From: JBFMHD01 sp040752395 [NCBI: Candidatus Hydrogenedentota bacterium]
GTDB taxonomy: Bacteria; JBFMHD01
Length of the DNA: 16,184 nucleotides
Assembly: GCA_040752395.1 (NCBI GenBank)
Contig: JBFMHD010000048.1
Coordinates: forward strand, 1 to 16,184
Direction of reading: 5' to 3'
Positions 7,429 through 13,607 of this stretch are shown in pieces. Within the stretch, counting starts at the first letter, position 1, and each line of letters starts with the position of its first letter. The position numbers and the translations under genes were made by a program. The notes beneath the pieces are model-generated. The model ran no database searches. It had not been told where the DNA came from and was given only the letters and a program-made list of their open reading frames with translations.

Positions 7429-8494
7429 TAATAGAGACGAGTTTATTGACGACCGCTTCAAACGAGGATTCGTCGATATAATCAAATGGGAAACTGCTAT
7501 TATATTTTCGGTTTCCTGCTGCCGATGCTGTCTCATGACCACCGCCGCCAAATATTTTTGCTATCAATCCTGCACTTATGCCTTTAGACTTCTGGTCTCG
7601 CCGAATACTTAAAAAGCCGTGCCTGTTTAATATAACTACAAAATCGGGTTTATATTTATCGAAGAGATAAATCGCAGCTGGTGTTGATTTTAAGCCGTTC
7701 TCTTTGGGTGTTAATGCAAAAACAAAATTTCGTTTTATTTTATTTCTGCTTTTATAAAAAGAGATTTCACGGGTTGTAGTTATAAGTTGTTGACAGAGTC
7801 TTTGAGTTTTTTTCATAGAATATTCATATCTCTCTTGAAGCTCGTCATTCCAGAAGATACCATCTGATAGATACTCGATCAATTTTTTGTTATTATAATC
7901 CGAACCTATAACTACAGAGATTCTTGTTGCTTCATTAAGTTTTCTGAAACCCAGATCCTGGTCTCTTGCAAAAGTTCTTAAGGTTTTTAAAATATTATCA
8001 TCCTTAATATTTTCATAATGAAACAGATATTTTTGTATCATTTCTGTGGCGCATTCTCTGGTATATGATTTTGAAGCTTTCGGGTCTATATTCTGCAGAT
8101 TTAAATAAAGAAAAAGGTTCTCTTCATAGAACTTATAAAAAATATTTCTTATAACATCTGAAACAGGATGATGGTCTACATAAATAAGCTCATTATTCTG
8201 AGATTTTAATCTAAGAAGCAAGTCTCTTACATATTCAACTGAGGAGTGTTTTGAACTGAAAAGTATTGATTCTGCTGGTATATCTGAAAGATATATTTTT
8301 TTATTATGATAAGTAAGCAAAGGCTCGATACTGTAATTATAATAATCGATCAGGGTATAATCATAGTTTTCATATTGGATAAGTTTTAATTTTTTGGCTT
8401 TACGGACGAGTGATGCTACAGAACCAACCGCATCAAAATCTGTTTTACTTCCTTTTATGTCTCCGTGGCTTACGTATAATTCCTTGATCTTCAT
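7406..8494 (-). CDS. DHH-family phosphoesterase with DHHA1 domain
   Basis: A 362-residue soluble protein. The N-terminal DHH domain shows SHGD (9-12) and TDFDAVGS (D19, D21) as motif I, D71 in YLSDIP as motif II, the signature D107-H108-H109 in YVDHHP, and FARDQD (D178, D180) as motif IV. The C-terminal DHHA1 domain ends with GGGGHETASAAG at about 316-327, the substrate-binding glycine motif. Relatives hydrolyse phosphodiesters in nano-RNAs, cyclic dinucleotides or pAp with Mn2+. I cannot tell which applies here; it most resembles the NrnB/COG2404-like group. The start is ATG at 8494 with a weak SD (AGAAAG). It is transcribed alone, and its 3' end overlaps the metallo-hydrolase gene. Confidence 0.85.
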   Translation of the reverse strand: MKIKELYVSHGDIKGSKTDFDAVGSVASLVRKAKKLKLIQYENYDYTLIDYYNYSIEPLLTYHNKKIYLSDIPAESILFSSKHSSVEYVRDLLLRLKSQNNELIYVDHHPVSDVIRNIFYKFYEENLFLYLNLQNIDPKASKSYTRECATEMIQKYLFHYENIKDDNILKTLRTFARDQDLGFRKLNEATRISVVIGSDYNNKKLIEYLSDGIFWNDELQERYEYSMKKTQRLCQQLITTTREISFYKSRNKIKRNFVFALTPKENGLKSTPAAIYLFDKYKPDFVVILNRHGFLSIRRDQKSKGISAGLIAKIFGGGGHETASAAGNRKYNSSFPFDYIDESSFEAVVNKLVSIISKNYPP

Positions 8495-8527
8495 TAGATG
8501 TTTCTTTCTGTTATAGAAATAATCTTT

Positions 8528-8556
8528 ATTTTACGTGGTTAGATTAAATTAGACAA
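8528..8556 (-). promoter_or_regulatory. Promoter of the DHH phosphoesterase gene
   Basis: On the minus strand, TTGTCT (8556-8551), a 17-bp spacer and TAAAAT (8533-8528) fit a housekeeping promoter (four and five of six matches). Transcription would start near 8521, about 27 nt before the ATG at 8494. Confidence 0.55.
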
Positions 8557-8613
8557 CAAATTTTTTCGTTATCTTTATCTTGCTTCACCTATAACCGAGG
8601 GAAAACTTTTTTA

Positions 8614-8641
8614 TTGTATCATTATAATAATATGCTATAAT
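8614..8641 (+). promoter_or_regulatory. Promoter of the thiS-like gene, possibly leaderless
   Basis: TTGTAT (8614-8619), a 16-bp spacer and a perfect TATAAT (8636-8641). The expected start of transcription, about 7 nt beyond the -10, falls on or next to the A of the thiS-like ATG at 8649. The gene has no SD, so a leaderless mRNA is plausible. A second TATAAT at 8623-8628 lacks a convincing -35. Confidence 0.55.
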
Positions 8642-8648
8642 ATTATTT

Positions 8649-8852
8649 ATGAAAGTAAAGATAAATGGTAATATAGAAGAAGTAGCTAATTCTTTAACTA
8701 TATTTGAGCTTCTTAAAAGTAAAGAAATAAAAAATTTAGATGGTATCGTTTGCGAGTATAATGGTAGAATATTAAAAAAAGAATTGTGGGATAAAACTTT
8801 ACTAAATGGGAATGACAGGATAGAATTTATTCAATTTATCGGTGGCGGGTAA
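8649..8852 (+). CDS. thiS: ThiS-like sulfur carrier protein
   Basis: A 67-residue beta-grasp ubiquitin-like protein ending in FIQFIGGG. The C-terminal diglycine is the site that is adenylated and converted to thiocarboxylate by a ThiF/MoeB-type enzyme, giving the sulfur donor for the thiazole of thiamin. The N-terminal KVKINGNIEEV, the central hydrophobic pattern and NDRIEFIQFIGGG fit ThiS better than MoaD, but a carrier for another pathway (tungsten or molybdenum cofactor, cysteine, thiolation) is possible. It stands alone: no thiG, thiF, thiH or other thi gene is in the window. It has no SD, and its promoter suggests a leaderless transcript. Confidence 0.8.
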   Translation: MKVKINGNIEEVANSLTIFELLKSKEIKNLDGIVCEYNGRILKKELWDKTLLNGNDRIEFIQFIGGG

Positions 8853-8953
8853 TCGTGGTTCTACTCTGTTCTCTGATATTTCTTGGTCCCAACTTTTCAC
8901 AGGACTCGTTATGGCTGTGGTTTGCGATTTACACGCTGTTAAAGAAAGTTACT

Positions 8954-9084
8954 CTGTTAGTACTCTGGAGTTAAATTTCGTTCTCTAACAGGTTACACAA
9001 AAAATGAAAAAGTTAACTCCTGAACTCATCAACTTTTTCGAAGGAGTACTCATGAGCGCACTTTGCGCTCTACACAAAGGATGA
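8954..9084 (+). other. Inverted-repeat cluster with a possible 10-residue leader ORF
   Basis: Three inverted repeats lie in a row in the 364-bp gap before the second histidine kinase: CTGTTAG/CTAACAG (8954-8960, 8985-8991), GAAAAAGTT/AACTTTTTC (9006-9014, 9031-9039) and GAGCGCA/TGCGCTC (9055-9061, 9064-9070). Between the last two is a strong SD, AAGGAG (9041-9046), then an ATG at 9052 and ten sense codons (MSALCALHKG) to a TGA at 9082-9084. ACTCC (9016-9020) is complementary to GGAGT (9043-9047) and could mask this SD. The last hairpin contains the repeat-A core. A regulatory leader is inferred only; a decayed mobile sequence is the alternative. From 8853 to 8953 I see nothing recognisable. 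Confidence 0.35.
9062..9075 (+). repeat. Repeat A core, third copy
   Basis: TTTGCGCTCTACAC matches exactly the minus-strand start of repeat A at 170-157 and 14981-14968. Here it lies on the plus strand, upstream of the heptamer arrays and the SD-bearing box B, the same order as in the composite copy at 14894-14981. Confidence 0.6.
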
Positions 9085-9104
9085 AAAACTAAGGATGATA
9101 TGTT

Positions 9105-9167
9105 GGCTTCAGGCTCCGGGCTTCGGGCTCCAGCCGGCTGTAGTCCGTAGCCTGTAGCCTGTAGCCC
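9105..9167 (+). repeat. Two adjacent 7-bp tandem arrays
   Basis: Array 1 (9105-9132) has four 7-bp units, GGCTTCA, GGCTCCG, GGCTTCG, GGCTCCA. Array 2 (9140-9167) has four units, GTAGTCC, GTAGCCT, GTAGCCT, GTAGCCC. Both are strikingly GC-rich in an AT-rich setting. The unit length is seven in both although their sequences differ, and they are followed after 2 nt by box B. Confidence 0.85.
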
Positions 9168-9169
9168 AA

Positions 9170-9201
9170 ATTATTAGGGTTGCGAAGTTTTTCAGAGGAG
9201 G
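9170..9201 (+). repeat. SD-bearing box B, copy 1
   Basis: A 32-nt box: ATTATTAGGGTTGCGAAG followed by TTTTTCAGAGGAGG. It shares the same spacing and most bases with 10050-10081 and, on the minus strand, 14925-14894. The 3' part contains AGAGGAGG, a strong SD. The kinase ATG is 15 nt further on, with a nearer AGGGG at 9207-9211. Confidence 0.8.
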
Positions 9202-9216
9202 TATATAGGGGTATAT

Positions 9217-10035
9217 ATGAGACGACTGGCAGGAAAGATTATTGATAAAATATTAAGTAAATTAAATAGCCTTAAAAATATAAAAGACAATGCAATAAAA
9301 GACGAGATACTTGAAGAACTTGAGGACTTGTTTGATGAGCTGATTATATTTGAGGGTAAGACAGGTGCGAGTTTAAGCAAGACCGTTGATATCCTTGAGA
9401 AAGAGAGAAAACGAGTTAGTCACGAGATACACGATGGGCCAGCGCAGGTTATAGCAGCTGTTGTCAGACGAATAGAATATTGTGAGTCTCTTTTAGAGAG
9501 TGAAACAATTGATAAAACGAAGATTATTAATGAATTGAGAGACATTAAAAATGATTTAAGACGTGAAATAGCAGAGCTTAGAACACTGATATTCAGTTTA
9601 AGACCACCCGCGCTTGATGACCTTGGTTTGAAATCCGCTGTCTCGTCACTTGTAAATAATTTAAAACGTGAAAGAGAGATTAATATAGAATTTACAGGCG
9701 ATGATTGGGTTCAACTGACTAAAGAGGCTGAGTTAAATATATATAGAATAATTCAGGAAGCACTGAATAATATATGGAAATACTCTGATACCACATCTGT
9801 GAGAATTAATTTTCAAATAACCGAAGCCGTATATGAATGGATTATTGAAGATTTCGGCACAAAAGAGATTGAGGTTGAACCTGAGGAAAAACTCATAGAG
9901 AAAGGCAAAGCAGGACTTATTCATATGCTGGAACGCGCAGAACTTATGAATGCTGAACTCCTGATTCAACCCAAAAAGGAAGGAGGCTTGAGTATCATCA
10001 TAAGGTTACCTAAAACAAACAGTCTAAAAACCTAA
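9217..10035 (+). CDS. Soluble NarL/DegS-type sensor histidine kinase
   Basis: A 272-residue cytoplasmic kinase of the HisKA_3 group, with no membrane segment and no recognisable sensor domain beyond a coiled-coil-like N-terminus (about 1-60). The phosphoacceptor is H72 in RVSHEIHDGPAQ, and LIFSLRPPALDDLGL follows as in DegS and NarX. The HATPase region keeps the N box (IIQEALNNIWKYS) and the late GLIHMLERAELMNAEL block. The G1 box is altered: EDFGTKEIE stands where DNGxGF is expected. No partner response regulator with a LuxR-type domain is adjacent. The ATG at 9217 is preceded by AGGGG and, further up, by AGAGGAGG from box B. The next gene, galE, starts 80 bp downstream, with a second box B between them. 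Confidence 0.9.
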   Translation: MRRLAGKIIDKILSKLNSLKNIKDNAIKDEILEELEDLFDELIIFEGKTGASLSKTVDILEKERKRVSHEIHDGPAQVIAAVVRRIEYCESLLESETIDKTKIINELRDIKNDLRREIAELRTLIFSLRPPALDDLGLKSAVSSLVNNLKREREINIEFTGDDWVQLTKEAELNIYRIIQEALNNIWKYSDTTSVRINFQITEAVYEWIIEDFGTKEIEVEPEEKLIEKGKAGLIHMLERAELMNAELLIQPKKEGGLSIIIRLPKTNSLKT

Positions 10036-10049
10036 CACCTGTACCCCGA

Positions 10050-10104
10050 ATTATTAGAGTTACAACGTTTTTCAGAGGAGGGTGATTAAATTTGCAATTT
10101 GCAA
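10050..10104 (+). repeat. SD-bearing box B, copy 2, with a heptamer pair
   Basis: Box B (10050-10081) reads ATTATTAGAGTTACAACG then TTTTTCAGAGGAGG. Ten bases on, TTTGCAA occurs twice in tandem (10091-10104). The box SD (AGAGGAG, 10074-10080) lies 35 nt before the galE ATG at 10116, too far to serve it directly. The heptamer duplication fills part of that gap. Confidence 0.8.
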
Positions 10105-10115
10105 TATAAATAGTT

Positions 10116-11087
10116 ATGAAGAATATTTTGATTACAGGTGGGGCAGGATATATCGGCTCCCATCTCGCTAAGTTTTTTAAAAATAAAGGATATAATATCA
10201 TAATAATTGATAATTTTGAAAGAAGCTCAAAAAAAGTGATTAATGTTCTAAAAGTGGATAAATACTTTGTGATGGATTTAAGAAGAGATGACTTAACAGA
10301 AATTCTTAAAGGGATTGATATCGTTTTTCATTGCGCAGCATATATAGATGTTTCTGAGTCTATAAGAAATCCTGATATTTATTTTGAAAATAATGTTCTG
10401 GGTACCCATAAATTATTAAGCCAGATGAAAAAAGCAGGTGTTTACAATTTAATCTTTTCCTCATCTGCTGCTGTTTACGGTGATCAGGGAGATAGAATGT
10501 TAACAGAAGAAGATATAAAAAAGCCGATACAGCCCTATGGCTTCAGTAAGAGCGTTATGGAAGACTGGATAGAATGGTTCTGCAAGATTTTTGGTTTTAA
10601 TGCGATGGTATTCAGATATTTCAATGCTTGCGGATGTGATGAAGATGGATTAATAGGTGAGGCACATCAACCAGAAACACATCTTATACCACGCGCATTA
10701 CACTCACTTTTTAATAAAGAAGAAGAATTTTATGTTTATGGTAATGATTATGATACTAAAGATGGGAGTTGTATAAGGGATTATATTCACATACTCGATA
10801 TAGTCGATGCTTATAGTAGAGGTATAAAATATTTACAGGAAAATAGGGGGTTTTTTGTATTTAATCTGGGAAATAACAGTGGTTATTCGGTTTTCGAAGT
10901 TTTGACTGAGATAGAAAAAGTAACAGAATTAAAACTGAAGTATAAAATAGTTCAAAGGAGGATAGGTGATCCGGCTATTTTAGTTGCATCTAATAGTAAA
11001 GCAAGAGAGGCTTTATGCTGGAAACCTGCAAGAAATCTGTTTGATATGATCTCTTCTCAGTATAAATACCTTAAAAGAGACCTGTAA
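10116..11087 (+). CDS. galE: UDP-glucose 4-epimerase
   Basis: A 323-residue NAD-dependent short-chain epimerase that interconverts UDP-glucose and UDP-galactose in the cytoplasm, feeding surface polysaccharide synthesis. The Rossmann NAD motif is GGAGYIGS (8-15). The catalytic residues are S117 in SSSAAVYG, Y141 and K145 in YGFSK. The segments RYFNACGCDEDGLIGE with HLIPRAL, and DYDTKDGSCIRDYIH, are typical of GalE rather than of other sugar epimerases, although a 4-epimerase of N-acetylated sugars remains possible. The length is slightly under the usual 330-340. The ATG at 10116 fits the NAD fold, but no SD is near it. It may be co-transcribed with the kinase upstream. Confidence 0.92.
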   Translation: MKNILITGGAGYIGSHLAKFFKNKGYNIIIIDNFERSSKKVINVLKVDKYFVMDLRRDDLTEILKGIDIVFHCAAYIDVSESIRNPDIYFENNVLGTHKLLSQMKKAGVYNLIFSSSAAVYGDQGDRMLTEEDIKKPIQPYGFSKSVMEDWIEWFCKIFGFNAMVFRYFNACGCDEDGLIGEAHQPETHLIPRALHSLFNKEEEFYVYGNDYDTKDGSCIRDYIHILDIVDAYSRGIKYLQENRGFFVFNLGNNSGYSVFEVLTEIEKVTELKLKYKIVQRRIGDPAILVASNSKAREALCWKPARNLFDMISSQYKYLKRDL

Positions 11088-11095
11088 AAAAGTTA

Positions 11096-11123
11096 TTGAC
11101 TAAAATTAAAAAAGTAAGATTAT
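11096..11123 (+). promoter_or_regulatory. Promoter of the rpsO-pnp operon
   Basis: TTGACT (11096-11101), a 16-bp spacer and GATTAT (11118-11123); an alternative -10 is TATTAT at 11121-11126. It begins 8 bp after the galE stop. Transcription would start near 11130, just before the predicted rpsO leader pseudoknot, which supports the call. Confidence 0.55.
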
Positions 11124-11133
11124 TATAAAAGAA

Positions 11134-11176
11134 CCTGAAAATGAATATCCTCTATTTCAGGCAATTTTTCAGAGGA
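11134..11176 (+). promoter_or_regulatory. Predicted pseudoknot in the rpsO leader (S15 autoregulation)
   Basis: Stem 1 pairs CCTGAAA (11134-11140) with TTTCAGG (11155-11161), seven pairs. Its loop contains TCCTCT (11148-11153), complementary to AGAGGA (11171-11176), the SD of rpsO. Loops of 7, 1 and 9 nt give a regular H-type pseudoknot that would bury the SD. S15 is known to repress its own mRNA in Escherichia coli through a pseudoknot at the ribosome-binding site, and other bacteria use unrelated leader folds. Binding of S15 to this fold is inferred. Confidence 0.6.
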
Positions 11177-11185
11177 GATAGTATT

Positions 11186-11452
11186 ATGTTAACCAAGGAG
11201 AAAAAAAAGGAAGTTATAGAGAGGTTCGGGAGAGGGAAGAACGATACCGGCTCACCTGAAGTGCAGATAGCTTTATTAACAGAAAGAATAAATGAGCTAA
11301 CAGAACATCTTAAAAAACATGAAAAGGATTATCATTCAAGGCGTGGGTTATTAACGATGGTAAGCCGTAGAAGAAAACTTATTGCTTATCTTAAGACCAC
11401 GAACGCGGAGAAGTATAAAGAGCTTATCTCAAAACTTGGATTGAGAAAGTAA
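11186..11452 (+). CDS. rpsO: 30S ribosomal protein S15
   Basis: An 88-residue protein matching the usual 89-residue S15, which binds 16S rRNA early in assembly of the small-subunit platform. The conserved block [15 protein letters not shown] is followed by [16 protein letters not shown] and [11 protein letters not shown], which carry the rRNA-contacting residues. The start is ATG at 11186, giving the family N-terminus [14 protein letters not shown], with the SD AGAGGAG at 11171-11177. An upstream in-frame ATG at 11141 lies inside the predicted leader pseudoknot and has no SD, so I reject it. pnp starts 18 nt downstream, the common rpsO-pnp arrangement. Confidence 0.98.
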   Translation: MLTKEKKKEVIERFGRGKNDTGSPEVQIALLTERINELTEHLKKHEKDYHSRRGLLTMVSRRRKLIAYLKTTNAEKYKELISKLGLRK

Positions 11453-11470
11453 TGAGAGGTTAATGAAGAA

Positions 11471-13564
11471 ATGAATGAAAAGAAATTTTTAAGAAAAGAG
11501 GTAGTCGTAGAGGGTAAAAGTTATATTTTTGAGACAGGGAAAGTTGCAAGACAGGCTAATGGCAGTGTTATTGTACAATGTGAAGGAACGGTTGTTTTGG
11601 GAGCTGCGGTGGCTTCAAAAGAGCCGGTTGAGGGTGTGGATTTTTTTCCGCTAATTGTGGATTATCGTGAAAAATACTATGCTGCTGGTAAGATACCAGG
11701 TGGATTTTATAAAAGAGAGGGTAAGCCAGGTGATAGAGAGACCCTTATCTCAAGACTTGCTGATAGACCCCTGCGGCCTTTGTTCCCGGATGGTTTCAGG
11801 AATAATGTGATAATAACTCTTCAGACTTTATCAGCAGACCAGGTTAACCCGCCTGATATACTTGCTATACTCGCTGCTTCTTCATCGCTTGTGCTTTCTG
11901 ATATACCATTTGAAGGACCTATCGGAGTTGTGAGGATTAGCAGATTAAAGGATGAGTTTGTAATAAATCCAACCTACGATAAAATAGAAGATATCGATAT
12001 AGACCTTGTGGTAGCAGGAACAAAAGATGCTGTTGTTATGGTTGAGGGCGGAGCTAAAGAAGCTAAAGAAGAAGATATACTTGATGCAATATATTATGCT
12101 CACCAAAAGCTACAGCCTTTTATTGAGATTCAGAACCAGATGAGTAAAGAATTAGATATAAAGAAATCTGAGTTTCCCATAAAAACCGTAGCACCTGAAC
12201 TTGAATGCTTTATTGAGGATATGATTCTTGATGACCTGCAAAAGGTAAACAAAAATAAAGATAAAACTCTAAGAAATGAGGCGGTTTTGAATGTTTTTAA
12301 TAAAGTCCATGATTATTTTAAACAAAACAGAGAAGATTATGAGGACATTAAAATAGATATCCAGGAGATACTGAATAAACTTGAGCGTAATCTTGTAAGA
12401 CAGGAAACAATAGCTACCGGCATAAGGGTTGATGGTCGTGGCTATGATGAGATAAGGGAGATAAGTGTTGAGGTGGGGGTTTTGCCGCGGGCACATGGTT
12501 CAGCTCTTTTCAGGCGGGGACAGACACAGTCTCTTGGTAGTACCACACTTGGAACAACTGAGGATGAACAAAGATTTGACAATATTGAAGGTGAGGGTAG
12601 CAGCAGATTTATATTACATTATAATTTTCCTCCTTTTTCAGTAGGTGAAGCAGAGCCTATTAAAGCGCCAGGCCGTCGGGAGATAGGTCATGGTGCTTTA
12701 GCACAAAGGTCACTTGAGGCTATTATACCTGATGAAGAAGATTTCCCATATACTGTACGCGTAGTCTCTGAAATACTTGAATCAAACGGTTCATCATCTA
12801 TGGCATCGGTATGTTCAGGATGTTTATCGATGATGGATGCAGGGGTTCCGATTAAAACTCCGGTTGCTGGTATCGCTATGGGTTTAATTAAAGAGGATGA
12901 TAATATTGTGATTCTAACCGATATTCAGGGGATAGAGGACCATTGTGGAGATATGGATTTTAAGGTGGCTGGTTCAGCAAATGGTGTAACAGGGCTTCAG
13001 ATGGATATAAAAATTGCCGGTATTACAAAAGAGATACTCTCAAATGCACTTGAGAAAGCACGTGTAGCAAGATTAAAAATACTCGAAAAGATGCAAAGCA
13101 TTATACCTGCTCCAAGAGAAGAATTAAAACCATATGCTCCGAGAATTACATTTGTCAATCTACCAGCAGATAAAATTGGTGAAGTCATAGGACCCGGTGG
13201 TAAAGTTATAAGAAACATTCAGGAAAAAAGTGGGGCAAAGATTGAGATACAGGAGGATGGCAGAGCCCTGATTATTTCCACTGAAGAAGAAGCAAGTAAT
13301 AAAGCAAAGGAAATGATAGAGGCAATAATCAAAGAAATAGAGGTTGGGGATATCTATGAGGGAACCATTATAAGGATTATGCCGTATGGTGCATTTGTTA
13401 ATCTTTTACCAGGTAAAGATGGGTTACTTCATATTTCTGAAGTGGATTATAAAAGAATTAAAAGTATTGAGGATTATTTCAGGATAGGAGATAAAGTTAA
13501 AGTTAAAGTTATTGAGATTGATAGAGAAGGGAAGATTAGTCTTTCAAGAAAAGCTTTACTTTAA
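11471..13564 (+). CDS. pnp: Polyribonucleotide nucleotidyltransferase (PNPase)
   Basis: A 697-residue PNPase of full family length that degrades RNA from the 3' end using phosphate and can add nucleotides in reverse; it works as a trimer, often with a degradosome. Order: first RNase PH domain (about 10-145), helical domain, second RNase PH domain (about 315-545), KH domain near 557-617 with the GPGG loop in VIGPGGKVIRNI, and an S1 domain from about 625 to the end. The metal-binding catalytic segment DIQGIEDHCGDMDFKVAG starts at residue 484 (D490 and D496 correspond to E. coli D486 and D492). AGAGG about 12 nt before the ATG is the SD. It is the second gene of the rpsO operon, with 43 bp to the next gene. 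Confidence 0.98.
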   Translation: MNEKKFLRKEVVVEGKSYIFETGKVARQANGSVIVQCEGTVVLGAAVASKEPVEGVDFFPLIVDYREKYYAAGKIPGGFYKREGKPGDRETLISRLADRPLRPLFPDGFRNNVIITLQTLSADQVNPPDILAILAASSSLVLSDIPFEGPIGVVRISRLKDEFVINPTYDKIEDIDIDLVVAGTKDAVVMVEGGAKEAKEEDILDAIYYAHQKLQPFIEIQNQMSKELDIKKSEFPIKTVAPELECFIEDMILDDLQKVNKNKDKTLRNEAVLNVFNKVHDYFKQNREDYEDIKIDIQEILNKLERNLVRQETIATGIRVDGRGYDEIREISVEVGVLPRAHGSALFRRGQTQSLGSTTLGTTEDEQRFDNIEGEGSSRFILHYNFPPFSVGEAEPIKAPGRREIGHGALAQRSLEAIIPDEEDFPYTVRVVSEILESNGSSSMASVCSGCLSMMDAGVPIKTPVAGIAMGLIKEDDNIVILTDIQGIEDHCGDMDFKVAGSANGVTGLQMDIKIAGITKEILSNALEKARVARLKILEKMQSIIPAPREELKPYAPRITFVNLPADKIGEVIGPGGKVIRNIQEKSGAKIEIQEDGRALIISTEEEASNKAKEMIEAIIKEIEVGDIYEGTIIRIMPYGAFVNLLPGKDGLLHISEVDYKRIKSIEDYFRIGDKVKVKVIEIDREGKISLSRKALL

Positions 13565-13607
13565 TTGACAAAGGCTTTGGTAGCGCTTTATTAGGGAGTA
13601 AAATAGC

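Noticed and set aside
8842-8988. A 48-codon GTG frame overlapping the end of thiS
   Set aside because: No SD, no recognisable domain, and it ends within an inverted repeat; probably chance.
9105-9167. Arrays as a small CRISPR
   Set aside because: The units are 7 bp and contiguous, with no spacers, and no cas genes are present.
11141-11185. An earlier ATG for rpsO that would add 15 residues
   Set aside because: The added residues match no S15, no SD precedes it, and the ATG lies in the loop of the predicted leader pseudoknot; ATG 11186 has the SD and the family N-terminus.
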